From Heloderma charlesbogerti (lineage: Eukaryota; Chordata; Lepidosauria; Squamata; Helodermatidae): a DNA stretch of 64,000 bases. The position numbers and the translations under genes were made by a program. The notes beneath the pieces were generated by a model, which was not told the origin of the DNA, ran no database searches, and saw only the letters and a list, made by a program, of their open reading frames with translations. Location of the stretch: contig JANEZZ010003061.1 in the NCBI GenBank assembly GCA_026122225.1, forward strand, positions 4,836,001 through 4,900,000, read 5' to 3'. Shown here in pieces: positions 33,896-44,676 of this stretch; within the stretch, counting starts at the first letter, position 1, and the number at the start of each line of letters is the position of its first letter.

Positions 33896-34230
33896 GAGGG
33901 AAGTCATCAGATCTCCCCTGGGAGAGAATTCCAAAGCTATGGCACCATGACCAAAAAGGCCCTACCTCTCCAATACCTGTCCATATTCATTCCAGCAGAG
34001 ACAAGACAGAGAGCAGAATCTCTGAACTGGGTATTAGGGCTCAGACTGGTTCATATGGGGGAAGACATTCCTTGAGGTAAACTGGAATCTTAACCTGATT
34101 AGGGCTCCTAACCACAGGGAGCGCCTACTTGTGTTCAGCAGGCTTCCCATCTATAGACAAGCCCCCAATGTATGGGCAACATGTGGGCGGGGCCAGCAGT
34201 GAATGAGACGGAGTCAGCATGGGTGGCCTC
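33896..34230. other. Probable L2-related scrap, otherwise unassigned
   Basis: GGGAGAGAATTCCAAAGCTA and CATGACCAAAAAGGCCCTAC resemble the 3' region of minus-strand L2 copies such as 32.4-32.6 kb. No exon is seen. Confidence 0.35.
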
Positions 34231-34238
34231 ACTCTCTC

Positions 34239-34656
34239 TTAGGGATGTCAGAGAAATCTGCAATGAAATCAAATGTCTTTGGATTTTTATGAATCCGACC
34301 CATGGATTCCTCAGCGGACCAGCTTTTCTCACATCACATGGCTTCTGCGGACTTGTGGACAGGGTTTTTTTTTTAACTTATCAGAATTTTACACAAATTT
34401 AGTTGTAGAAAAATACATAATTAAAAAAAAAACACTGGCCAAAAATGTGCATTTCCTCTATAGGCTAAAGAATGAAAATGTACATTTGGGGGGGATCTGT
34501 GCATTTTGCAGGGGATTTGTGCATTTTCACAGATTTGCACAAATTCATGAAATTGGAAAAACTCCCATTCCGTCAATGAGCGGACAATGGAATGAAAGCA
34601 TCTGACAATCCACAAAATGCAGACAGAATGGATTTTACAAATTCCGTACATCCCTA
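34239..34656 (+). mobile_element. Short hAT-type family, complete copy
   Basis: Ends are TAGGGATGTCAGAGAAATCT and AATTCCGTACATCCCTA, with CTCTCTCT at 34231-34238 and 34657-34664. The flank is low in complexity but matches over all 8 bases. At 418 bp this is the reference copy for the family at 25.2, 26.8, 54.6 and 55.1 kb. Its interior has repeated TGCACATTT and GCACAAATT words and no coding capacity. Confidence 0.85.
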
Positions 34657-34664
34657 CTCTCTCT

Positions 34665-35550
34665 CCATGCAATTTTAATCACATTGAAAGAATAACAACT
34701 GATTAAGGCTAATAAAGCTAACCATTTCTACCATGTACTGGAATGTTTCATTATCCCACCTCCCCCCGACATAGCTCATGCTGTCAGATCTGAAGGTCAA
34801 TGTATAAGAAAATTATGTGCAAACAAAAATGGAGTTAGCAACTGAAGTTATTTTGGCGGATTAAAGAAAGTTTTATGTGTGTTTTTATTTTATTTTTTGC
34901 CACCATCCTGCTTAATAATAAAATATATGCCCATTTTATGCTACACACATTGAAATGTACATTCAAATTTCAGGAGTAAGTAGTTAAAAAAAATACATTG
35001 TGGTTATGTTTCTTCAGGTAGCAACAGGTACACATAAATTTCATAAGCAATCACATTATACACACACACACACACACTCATCTGAGCAAAACTAATGGTT
35101 TCAGCAAAATGAACAACCTCTGATTTTCTAAGGAAAAAATAGGCAACACCTGAAGCTAGTTTCTCATACTTTTATTTATTTGATGAAGGCAGTACTAAGC
35201 AGAACATGCAGCACCAAAACACAATTAGATTCCTGATGACTGATGTGAAAACATTTGAATTTTACCACAATCTACACTTTACACTTCAGCAGATTCAAGA
35301 GTCGAACAGACTTGTTCTTCCAGTATGATCAGATGTTTTGCCTGCAAGGGCTCACGTTGGAAAATTGTGAGACGAATTTGTTCTGCTCTTGATACAGAAA
35401 TTATATCATTTAACTCCTAGCAATTGTTCACTTCCATCTAGCTGCAAATGTTGACTTCCATCTATTGGCATAGAGGAGAAACAGTAATACCATATCCACA
35501 AATGTTCTCAGCCGTTAGTGATCAGGGTGACAATTAGTTTGTACCCACTA
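34665..35550. other. No gene recognised; CA run
   Basis: A (CA)n run is at about 35058-35078. No exon or transposon end was found. Confidence 0.4.
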
Positions 35551-35562
35551 TATGTTACCTCT

Positions 35563-35905
35563 AAAGGTAAAGGTAAAGGTGTCCCCAACCAGTCGTGTCC
35601 GACTCTAGGGTGCGGTGCTCATCCCCGTTTCTAAGCCAAAGAGCCAGTGCTGTCCGAAGACGCTTCCGTGGTCATGTGGCCGGCATGACTAAACACCGAG
35701 ATGCACGGAATGCTGTTACCTTTCCCGCCGAGGCAGTACCTATTTATCTACTTGCAATTTCTTGCTTTCAAACTGCTAGGTTGGCAGGAGCTGGGCCTGA
35801 AGACGGGAGCTCACTCCGTCACACAGCACTCGGGTCTTGAACTGCTGTCCTGCTGACCTTCCGGTCAGCAGTTCAGCGTCTTAACCACTAAGCCACCGCG
35901 GCCCC
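35563..35905 (-). mobile_element. Sauria SINE (squamate tRNA-derived SINE), full length
   Basis: On the minus strand it starts GGGGCCGCGGTGGCTTAGTG with a tRNA-like head and ends ACCTTTACCTTTACCTTTAG, the hallmark tail of Sauria SINEs. Central words CGGCGGGAAAGGTAACAGCA and CATGCCGGCCACATGACCAC match the conserved domain. A perfect 12-bp TSD, TATGTTACCTCT, lies at 35551-35562 and 35906-35917. The region near the 3' end (GAGTCGGACACGACTGG-type) resembles the BovB 3' end, consistent with mobilisation by BovB. This is the strongest single taxonomic marker for a squamate. Confidence 0.95.
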
Positions 35906-35939
35906 TATGTTACCTCTACTGTATATTAAAGATGGCTCA

Positions 35940-36060
35940 CTATCCTTCCCCAATCTGGTGCCCTCCAGATGTTTTAGACTACAACTCTCAGCATTCCTGG
36001 CTGGAACTGATTGGAGCTGTAGTCAAAAACATCTGGAAGGTACAAGGTTGGTGGGAGATG
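35940..36060. mobile_element. Palindromic hAT MITE (CAGCCTTCCCCAACC family), old copy
   Basis: CTATCCTTCCCCAATCTGG at the left pairs with ACAAGGTTGGTGGGAGATGG at the right; inner arms ACTACAACTCTCAGC and GCTGTAGTCAAAAAC also pair. No TSD is left. Confidence 0.6.
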
Positions 36061-36193
36061 GCTCACACCCACCCTGCTCGCCTTGAAAACCCATTTGAGT
36101 TTTGCAAGCATTCAAAAGGGGTACTCTCAAAGCCCAGATGGGTTTGCCCACCTCTCCTCTGGGGTAACCAGCATTGGGAGGGAACCCAGCCCC

Positions 36194-36402
36194 CAGTGGA
36201 GGCTGGTGGCTCCGATTCCAGTGGGGCTGTGAATCCATTCTGGGTTTCAGTCAGGACTCTAAAGGAGCTATCCAAGGTTCTGAGCCTATTTGGGGGCTAG
36301 GTTCATCACCCTGGATAGCTCCTTTAGGGTTCTGGCTGGGTTTCACTGAAGCCGGGAATGGATTCACAACCCCACCAAAATCGGAGCCACCAGTCTCCAT
36401 TT
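36194..36402. mobile_element. Foldback MITE (CAGTGGAGGCTGG family)
   Basis: CAGTGGAGGCTGGTGGCTCC pairs with GGAGCCACCAGTCTCCATTT, and CTAAAGGAGCTATCCAAGG pairs with CCTGGATAGCTCCTTTAGG. Flanks CCAGCCCC and CCAACCAT agree at 5 of 8. Open frames across it have no domain. Confidence 0.72.
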
Positions 36403-36902
36403 CCAACCATTTTCCTGCTACCCCAGCTAGTCCTCCCCCTCCCCCCCCTTTCCTGGATGGGAAAAAATCTTCCCTTGAGGAAGGGGAAGGGATGACAGGT
36501 GGTGGAATATTCCAGAGAGGAGTGATCCCCGGCAGAAAATGACGCTGCACAAAATTAGCAATCCATGAAGAGGTGAACAATCACTCTATGCCTACTGTAT
36601 ACTTCTCCTACTTAGTGTCAGGTATTCTGATTCAGGTGCCAGCAAGTAAACAGAGGCACAGATGGACAGCCTGGTGATCTGTCCAAGCAACCTTATTCAG
36701 TGTGTAGCAAACCTGGGAGCTTTATAGCAGCCAATGACCTGTGATGGGCTGTTTGGTATCACCATGGACCCCCTCACTTTGACTCGGACCTTGACTTGGA
36801 GCTTTGGAAAATGGCCCACTTCTGCTCAGACTGATATGGAGTTGGTATGCTTTGACTCTGTACTGAACCTGAGCTGAGGTTCAGCAATCTGATGTTTCGC
36901 GC

Positions 36903-37502
36903 TTCCCATTTACTATCATGGGAAATCCAAAAATGGCTACAACTTTTTCCTCTTGGTAAGAATTGGATGATATTTGCAGGCCTAGTAGACCCTCGGGAGG
37001 GGATTACACCTGCCAAGTGTCAGAGAAATAGGTACAAGGGGATTGTGCTGTGTGTCTTTATATTTTGAATTTTTTAAGGGAAATGCCAGTAACATTTTTA
37101 TTTCTGGGCAGAGTTGGATGAAAATTGTAGAGACAGTTACCCTTTCTGAGGGGATCAAGCCAGCCAAATTTCAGAATGATAGCTGCAGGGAGTTTTGTGC
37201 AAAAGCAGCCTTGACATTTTGAGGAGGATATGCTTATCCCCCTATGTTCCTTGTGGACCATTATCTATTCTGAAAATAGTTAGACACCCTAGAAGCGTCC
37301 CTAAGTAAGAAAACTGCTGGATTTCAGAAGGATAGGTGCACTGGTTCATGTGGAGGGGGGGTTGATTCACTTCCCCTTCTCTCCCCCATGTATGATTTTG
37401 GGAAATTTGTATGAAAATGGCACACATCCTAGATGTGTCCCCAGTCAAGAAACCTGCCATGTTTCAGAGGGATAGATGCAGGGGCTAGGGAGTTATGGTG
37501 AT
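36903..37502. repeat. Decayed tandem repeat, about 150-bp period, four units
   Basis: A shared core, roughly TTTCAGAGGGATAGATGCAGG, recurs with its CAG at 37021, 37172, 37325 and 37465, giving steps of 151, 153 and 140 bp. Upstream of each core lie related words: TCTTGGTAAGAATTGGATGA, TCTGGGCAGAGTTGGATGAA and a GGGAAATTTGTATGAAAATG form. Units are heavily diverged. I do not know the family; a decayed satellite or a tandem region within an old transposon would fit. Confidence 0.6.
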
Positions 37503-37639
37503 TGAAACACAGTTTAAGGCTTTTTTCATAGTGAAGCCTGGAAGCATTGGAACAATGTCTGCCTCAGAGTTCCATCCTTACCCTCCCCCAAAGCACAATG
37601 ATTGGAGACACACACACACATACACAGGTAAAATGTGGC

Positions 37640-37960
37640 CTAGGCCTGAGCATCAAAAACACAAAACCGCTGTTTTCAGCCCAAAAAATGATGGCACTGG
37701 AGGGCAGCACTTCATTTTGCACCTGTTTGTATTTTGCCCAGAGATGGTTGGTTATCGGGCAGTTTAAAAACATAATAAGCAAATAAATAAACTAATACCA
37801 GTGTCACAGTTGAGAAAATGTTTTTAACTTCAAAAAAAACCTTGAGAATAAAGTAAAAATCAGAAGCAGCAGGAAACCTGGCAGGTGAAAAGACAGTTGT
37901 CCGTGGGCACAGGGGCACCACACTGGAGTCGCCAGGTCTAGTGCACCAGAAGCTATTTGG
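37640..37960 (+). mobile_element. Fragment of the CTGGGGTCCTCAACC hAT-like family
   Basis: CCAAAAAATGATGGCACTGG and GTGGGCACAGGGGCACCACA match ordered words in the longer element at 60425-60862 (AACATGGCACTGAAGGG and GAGCACCACATTGGAGACC). The left end is missing. Confidence 0.5.
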
Positions 37961-38075
37961 AGACATAAAGTCTGGTGCATCTCTCAAACATGAGACATGG
38001 GTGAAGCGTTGTTCTGGGGCAGCTTTGGTTCTGTTGGCTCTGGAAGGAAGCCTGTTTTGTCTTGGGAACCAACAG

Positions 38076-39083
38076 TAGGGATGGCAGAGGATTCCGCCAT
38101 GGATCTCGGGGAGGCCGAATGCCAGTGCATTCGGCCCCCCGAAATCTGTGGCGGAACGGCCTGCCACCCCCGCTCCCCCCGCGGATCCCCCTGGGACGAG
38201 ACTTCCCCGGGGTGGATCTTCCGGGCGGCGGCAGCTCCGGCGGCAGCAGCAGCGGCGGCTGGTCTTCTGACTGGCTGCCGCCACCACCACCATTTGCAGT
38301 TTTTTGTTTTGTTTTGTTTTTTTACACACACGTGATAGGCCACGTACGTTTTTACGTAGCCCTAAAACGTCTGGATTAAAAAAAAAAAGCATACGCAAAT
38401 GGCGGCGGCTACGGCCGCTGCCATTTGCGTTCCTTATTTTGGGCCGTCTTAGTCTATGTAAATAATTACGTAGACCAAGACGGCAAAAATAAGGGGAACG
38501 CAAATAGCGTCCACTACGCTATTTACGTTCCCCTTATTTTCGCCGTCTTAGTCTACGTAAATATTTACGTAGATTAAGACATCAAAAATAAGGAATGCAA
38601 ATGGTGGCAGCCGTAGCCGCCACCATTTGCATTCCTTATTTTGGGCCATCTTAGTCTACGTAAATAATTACGTAGACTAAGACTGCAAAAATAAGGGGAA
38701 CGCAAATAGTGTCCACTACGCTATTTGCGTTCCCCTTATTTTCGCTGTCTTAGTCTACGTAAATATTTATGTAGATTAAGACATCAAAAATAAGGAATGC
38801 AAATGGCGGCAGCCATAGCCGCCGCCATTTGCGTACACGTTTTGTTTTTTTCCCCAGAGCCCTCTGTGGCCGGAAATCCAGCTGCCGACAGCTCTGGCCT
38901 GGCTGGGCCTGGCCGGCTGCTCCGCAGAGCTGCCGTGGAGCACAGCCAGCCACGGAGGATTCCGGGGGGGAGGAACGGAGTGCCTCCCCCCCGTCCAGGA
39001 TTCCGGGGGGAGGGATGGAACGCCTCCCCCCCCACACCATAAACATAATCTGCGAACAGGTAAGTGATTTTTGTACATCCCTA
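38076..39083 (+). mobile_element. Non-autonomous hAT-type element, palindrome-array family, copy D
   Basis: A perfect 8-bp TSD, ACCAACAG, lies at 38068-38075 and 39084-39091. Ends are TAGGGATGGCAGAGGATTCC and TTTTGTACATCCCTA. The array has palindrome centres at about 38463.5, 38513, 38562.5, 38613.5, 38665.5, 38715, 38764.5 and 38815.5. The second four repeat the first four at exactly 202 bp, a tandem duplication of a four-palindrome unit. Stems here read CTTAGTCTACGTAA instead of GATAGGCTACGTAA. Two GATTCCGGGGGGAGG blocks and a CAG|GTAAGT site (GT at 39060) lie near the right end. Confidence 0.95.
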
Positions 39084-39091
39084 ACCAACAG

Positions 39092-41190
39092 CCTCAGACC
39101 ACAGTGGCCCATTTCTGTTCAGGCTTTGGACGTCATACAAATCCAGTGCACATCCGTAGCATCACCTGATTCCAAAGATCAGGAAGAGCAGCTAGTGTCC
39201 TGCTGCAATTGCCTCCTCCATCCAGCTGCACTGGTGGCAATGTAAAGCAGGGTACCAATCCCTGATCCACCGGACTCCTGGCTTGCTGGCAGTTGCCCCT
39301 AACTAATTGGGCTAAGCACTGGAGAGTACGCAAAACACCATAATCCCTGCACAGTTCACAGTACAGACAGGGACTGACCTACGAGCAAATTGCAATGGAT
39401 TCTTTTAAGACTTCTGTTCTGCTCAGACTTCAGAGCACAACAAGACCTTCTGGAAAATGGAAAGAAATGGATAGCTTGGTTGTCACGGGATGTGACATAA
39501 ATGAATCAGGTGAGCTCTCCAATAAGGCCACAAAGGGGGGCGGGGAGAATGCTTGCAAACTTTGCACAATTTCTTGGTAGTCAATCAGTAGAGTCAGACA
39601 GGATATGTAAGGACATTAGCAATAACCAAACCTTGGCTTTCTGGCCACTAAATGAAAGCCGAGATCTGGGTATTGCTGATGTCAATATGGCCATGTACGG
39701 CCCTATTGCCTGACTGTCAAGAAATTGTCCACCAAGTGCCTACCACATTAGGAGGGTATCTATAAGTTTGATGTAGATGTTGCTAGGAAAAAAAAAAAAA
39801 AGCCTATCCAAATGTGGGCCAGGAAAAGCGGTGGTGCCCATTCTGCTAATCTCTGCACAAGCTACTAATGATGCCACCAAATGGAATTTCCGGGTTGTAT
39901 TTGAATCACTCCTTGAGCTTGTGAATACAGTTGGGAAGCCAAAAGGGAGCCATTCCCACAATCACAGGGGGTAGCAGGCTGGAGTCACAGGCTTGCAAGG
40001 AACATGGGAGAGCCTTCCAGGTCAGAAGGTAAGCTACCATGGAAGTCCACTCAAGAGATCAAGAGCTACTTTGAGTCAAGAATAAAAGCTGGAATAAAAA
40101 GCCCAAAAAAATGCATTAGCATGTTTTTCTACTCAAGAAGGTACATCTTTTCCAAATTACATCAGGTTTTGTTTCAAAAAAATGTTATCAGCAGCAGATC
40201 CACCTTTCATTCTGGGCAGCTGCTTCCAAATGAATAGCTGCCCAGGCAGCACTTCCAAGAAGTACTTGTTATGTTTTAAAAGCCCATTTGTAGGTTTTCT
40301 TATAATCCAATGAGTATATTTAACAGTATATGGAAAGAATTAGATGTTCAAGATATAGTACGTTGGATCCAGAGTTGCTTGGAGCAGAATTCTGCAACTG
40401 GATGATCCCACTGGAGGAAGGGGGGGTTCATCCAGCCCTCTATGCCCCCCAAAAATTTGATCTGGGGAGTTGGGGGACCCTCCAGAACAGTGTGTAAGGT
40501 GGTACTGCAGGGAGAAGGGGGAACTGGTGAAAAGACCTCCTTATCCATGTCCTCTGTGGATCCCAGTTTCCACTGGAAGGAGCCCTTCCGTTCGTGGAGG
40601 GGCAATGCTGAATCTTACTTGCAGTGACTACTTGCAGGTTGTGAGCACTGAAATTCCCTCTCATTGGCTGACAGGATCTATTCCATTCACAAAGGGAAAT
40701 CATTCCCTCCCCTATAAAATATTCTGTACTTTAAAAGGGTGTCATCCCATCAAATATAGATATGCACACATTTGTGCCAGTAATGAGCAGCAGCAATAAA
40801 GGAGGACCAGAGATGACAGGTAAGTATGAGCAGTGAATTGTGGATTGTGTTCAGAATGCCTGGTAAACCAGAAAGAGAACTGCAGGAGCAAATTGAAATA
40901 GCAAAGATGAGTGGCGAACCAGCATACATGTCCAAAGGTCTGTTTAGAGCAGAACAAGATCATTGCAAAGATCTTTACAACTGACAAATACATCAGTATA
41001 ATCCAACAAAATCAATGTGCTGCTTTGAGGATATGTGGACATCTCAGAGCATGAACATACTCCTCTTCCCTCTGTCTCTTTATACTTATTTAAAGGACAG
41101 GTGAATCTGTCAAGCTTGACCTCACTGGAGTCCTCATTTTCCCACTGCCAAGCTCGTTCCAACTTGGGTTCACATCGACTGCAAGCCTTT
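39092..41190. other. No gene recognised
   Basis: Two kilobases without a transposon end, LINE protein word or convincing exon. A short A-run is at 39786-39802. Text at 40360-40510 has a weak likeness to 23700-23990. If the window has single-copy host DNA, this is one of the longer candidates. Confidence 0.4.
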
Positions 41191-41194
41191 TTTC

Positions 41195-41513
41195 CCTGGA
41201 AATTTGTAGATATTTCCATGTGCATTTTTCCAAACATATGCATAATTTGCATGCATTTCTTAAAGGAACACATTTTTACCATTGAGAAAAGTGTTTTGTG
41301 AGCTTTTTTCAAACATACACATTCTTTGTACACACATTTCAAATGTATGCTTTTTGTGTTTTTTTACATAGTCCCACCCCCAAACCCATCACAATGGAAA
41401 CGTATCCATTTCACAAGATGTGTTCCATTCCATGTTCAGTCCCAGGAGGTGCAAATTGGGTATTCTTGTATGAAAATGTGAACCCAACTAATTTCTCGCC
41501 TATCCCTACTTTC
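41195..41513. mobile_element. TGCAT-rich hAT-like repeat, family 3
   Basis: Words TGTGCATTTTTCCAAACATATG and CACACATTTCAAATGTATGC (shortened here) recur in the copies at 30.6 and 43.5 kb. The right end TTTCTCGCCTATCCCTA resembles CATCCCTA. The left end is not resolved. Confidence 0.5.
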
Positions 41514-41717
41514 TGAGATAAAGCTTGCTTGGGCAATGGGTTCATGCCTATAGACCTCATTTATCAGAGGCGCTTGAAGTGACTGAGCCATATGTCAAGA
41601 AGGGTGTGTGGTGTTCCTTACCAGGCCCAGTTCTGCTCATGAACATTTTCCATCTCAAAAGCCTTCTAGCACTGAGATAGATGCACAGACTTTCTGCTTC
41701 CAAACTTATACTTCATA

Positions 41718-42142
41718 GGGCGCAATACTATGGGGACAGGTGGCCACCTCCAAACTCGGAGGCAACCACCTATCCAATCAGGGCAGGAGAAGTGTGGAGG
41801 GGATCGTTCCCTCCGCGCTTCTCCTGCCCTGCATTTGCAGTTAGACAGCCGATTGCGGCTGTCTAGCCACGGGAAGGCGGAGCAGGGGAGGAGGTTGCCG
41901 GACGACACATAGGATGTGTCATACCAGCATTTCCGTCTTCCCCACCCCGGAAAGCCCCCCAGAATCCCCTGTTTTGGCTCTTTGGAGCACGGAGCAGGGG
42001 GCTGTTCCGTGCTGCCTGCGAGGCAGCGTGGAAGGGGGAGAAGGTCGGTTCTCCAGGAACTGAGCTCAGAACGTGGGCTCCGAGGTAGGTTCGTGGAAAA
42101 CCACATATCCTATGGCCATCTAGCGGCCATAGGATTGCTCTC
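41718..42142. mobile_element. Harbinger-like element, relative of 32892-33332
   Basis: Ends are GGGCGCAATACTATGG and CCATAGGATTGCTCTC. The interior (GCGGCTGTCTAGCCACGGGA, ACATAGGATGTGTCATACC) matches the complement of the 32.9 kb element, so it is the same family in opposite orientation. Flanks ATA and TCT show no clean TWA duplication. Confidence 0.7.
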
Positions 42143-42159
42143 TCTGGCAGTGAACTCGA

Positions 42160-42260
42160 AGAAATAAAACTAACATGTAATAGTATAGGGCGCCTTGAGT
42201 CCCAGTATTGGGAAAAAGGCGGGATATAAATATAATAATAATAATAATAGTAGGTTATAT
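42160..42260 (+). mobile_element. LINE 3' tail with (TAA)n
   Basis: GGGCGCCTTGAGTCCCAGTA then GGGAAAAAGGCGGGATATAA and an ATAATAATA run form a typical LINE 3' end of the L2/CR1 type. No coding part is attached. Confidence 0.55.
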
Positions 42261-42344
42261 GTAAACACCATGCCATTAAGCTGCCTTCTGCAGATCATTC
42301 TTGCTTAATGGTGTATTTAATATAGGATTTAATGTAAACTTTTT

Positions 42345-43010
42345 TCTTTTCTTTTGCTTTCTTTTCTTTTCTTTTATGTATGTATATATTTATTTAATTA
42401 TTTTTATACTGCACTTCAATCATATTCCCACAGAAGTTTACAAAAAGAATAAAACAATGAAAATGTAAAATGAAACAAACAATGAAAATGTAAATACCAA
42501 ATAAAACGAAATGAATAAAATGAAATGAAGCAAATAAAATGAAAACGAAATAAAATGAAAAAATAAAATAAATAAATAAAATGAAGATAGGTAAAATGAA
42601 ACAAACAATGAAAAAATAAAATTAGTAAATAAAATGAAATAAAATGAAATAAAATAAAATAAATAAATGAAATGAAATGAAACAATGAAAATGTAAATAC
42701 CCCCCCCCAAAAAAAGAAGCTAAAAGCCACACTATTATAAAAGCAGCATAAAACATTTGGAAGGATTAAAATCGCACAGGAAAATGTAAAAAGTCTTTGT
42801 CCCTAGCCAATACAATAGGCACCAGACAGACTTCTTTGGGGAGAGTGGTCCATAACTGGGGTGCCACCTCTGAGAAAGCCCTCTTTCTGGTACCCAGGCA
42901 CCTGCCAGGGATGGCTCTACCATTAGACAGAGTCAGGCTCTGGCTGCAACAAGGAGTTGGAAGGCAGAGCTATGTGAACTGCACAGCCTGGCCCTAAGCA
43001 AGCCTGCTGC
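42345..43010 (-). mobile_element. L2-type LINE 3' end with expanded AT-rich repeats
   Basis: 42345-42420 has CTTTT repeats and TTATTTAATTATTTTTATAC, then an (AAATG)/(AAATAAAATG) low-complexity expansion to about 42700. At 42800-43000 the words GGGGAGAGTGGTCCATAACT and GAGAAAGCCCTCTTTCTGG match the 3' region of the minus-strand L2 at 32.4-32.6 kb. It reads as one minus-strand copy with an expanded 3' repeat. Confidence 0.6.
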
Positions 43011-43519
43011 CTTCAGGGGTGACGGAGGATGCTGTTCATCAATACGACCTTCAACATTCTATTGAAAGACCAAGTTACCTAGTACTGAATTCTGTTTTCC
43101 AGATGTGTCCCACGCCTCACTCCAATGAACAGATCAATCTTAATTTACATATGTGCTTTCCTATCCATGAAAAAAGGGAGTAAGCAGGACAGAAACAGTT
43201 CTCAAGGAGCCAAAGTGATTTATTTATGCCCAACATGTTTTGGAACAGAATTCCTTCTTCAGGGCCAATCTACCCTTTCCATTCTCCTGACACACCCCTG
43301 GAACTGGAGGAAACATGGCTCTGGTGCTGCTGTACATAATTTCCCTGCCATTGCAACCAAACCATAAAAGTAGAGTACAAAAAAGAAGGACATCGCTGCT
43401 CTGTCCCTTCCACCCTGTCAATGCAAGCTCCGCGGGTCTTTAGAATAAGGCAGTTCCTCAGCCTTCAGATCTTACACCCACCCACCTGTAGGATTGCTCT
43501 GCCCCAAACTTTAAACATA
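43011..43519. other. No gene recognised
   Basis: No exon, RNA gene or named repeat seen. Confidence 0.35.
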
Positions 43520-43522
43520 TAA

Positions 43523-44003
43523 GAGAGCAATCCTATGGAAGGGATGTGCAAATTCCACCTCAAAGCTCATCTGTCTCATGTCCGTATCCATCGCGATCTT
43601 TGGGTTTTTCTCTTTTTTGCATGAAAACGAGTGCATATTTTCACATTGTTCCAAATGTACACATCAGTTATGCGCATCTTTGAAACATATGCATCCTTTG
43701 AAATGTGCGTGTGTTTGTGCACATTTTTTTCAAAAGTTCACATTTTGGGGTGTGCATTTTAAAATGCACACATGCTGTCCAACACATCTCAGGGGGGTCC
43801 ATGAATCACACTGCACACTGGGAAATGCACGGACTCCAGTGGGACCACAGTCTCTCCACTCCCCAGCTGTTGTCCTGCCCCCAGCACACCCATTTCCTCC
43901 CTTCCCAAGGTCAGTCAGAGCTCCACCCCCAAGATTGGAGTTTCTGTCTGCATTCTATGACACCCCCCGCCCAGTGCTGTCCAGTGGCCATAGGATTCCA
44001 CTT
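43523..44003. mobile_element. Harbinger-like element holding a family 3 repeat
   Basis: The left end GAGAGCAATCCTATGG and the right end CCATAGGATTCCACTT resemble the termini of 32892-33332. Flanks TAA (43520-43522) and TTA (44004-44006) both fit TWA. The interior begins with AAGGGATGTGCAAATTCC at 43538 and carries TGCACATTTTTTTCAAAAG text of repeat family 3 to about 43800, so a hAT-like element probably inserted in it. Confidence 0.5.
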
Positions 44004-44020
44004 TTAGGCTACCTGGATTT

Positions 44021-44668
44021 TAGGGATGTTAGAGAATTCTGCCACGGATTGCAGGGGGGCCGAATTCCAGTGAATTCGGCCCCCTGGAATCTGTGGCGGA
44101 ACGGAGCAACCCGCCCCACCACCCTGCAAAAGCCCCCCGGAACGGAGCCTACTTGGCGGCGGCAGCAGCGGTGGCTCCAGCAGCCATTTGCGTCCCTATG
44201 GTAGCCCGTGATAGGCTACGTAAATATTTACGTAGCCTATGACAGCTAACGCAGGAATGCAAATGGCATAGGGGACACCATTTGCGTACCCTTTTTAGCT
44301 GTCATAGGCTATGTAAATATTTACATAGCCTATCACGGAGAAAACGGGAATGCAAATGGCATAGGGGACGCCATTTACGTCCTCGCTTTAGCTGTGATAG
44401 GCTATGTAAATATTTACGTAGCCTATCACAGGCTACCATAGGGACGCAAATGGCAGCAGCCCGGCAGCGGCTGGAAGCCCCACTGAGGGTTGGCCTGGCT
44501 GGCGGCTCCGCAGCCTGGCCATGGAGCAGAGCTTGCCGGGCAGGATTCCGGGGGGGAGTAACGGGTCACCTCCCCGCCCATCAAGGATTTTGGGGGGAGG
44601 GACAGAGCGCCTCCCCCCCACCGCGGATGTCTCTGGACAAAATCAGGTAAGTGTTTCATACATTCCTA
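44021..44668 (+). mobile_element. Non-autonomous hAT-type element, palindrome-array family, copy E
   Basis: A perfect 8-bp TSD, CTGGATTT, lies at 44013-44020 and 44669-44676. Ends are TAGGGATGTTAGAGAATTCT and TCATACATTCCTA. Five palindrome centres lie at 44225.5, 44272, 44318.5, 44365 and 44411.5, exactly 46.5 bp apart each time. GTAAATATTTAC cores alternate with AAATGGCATAGGGGACNCC cores. It is the shortest complete copy (648 bp) and the most regular. The donor-like site is CAG|GTAAGT (GT at 44647). Confidence 0.95.
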
Positions 44669-44676
44669 CTGGATTT

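Noticed and set aside
38458..38828. Regularly spaced palindromic repeats that resemble a CRISPR array
   Set aside because: Repeats alternate between two types, spacers are not unique, the unit lies inside a transposon with TSDs, and the genome is vertebrate.
42416..42730. A phenylalanine-rich 104-codon frame
   Set aside because: It is low-complexity (AAATG)n DNA read on the minus strand within an L2 3' tail.
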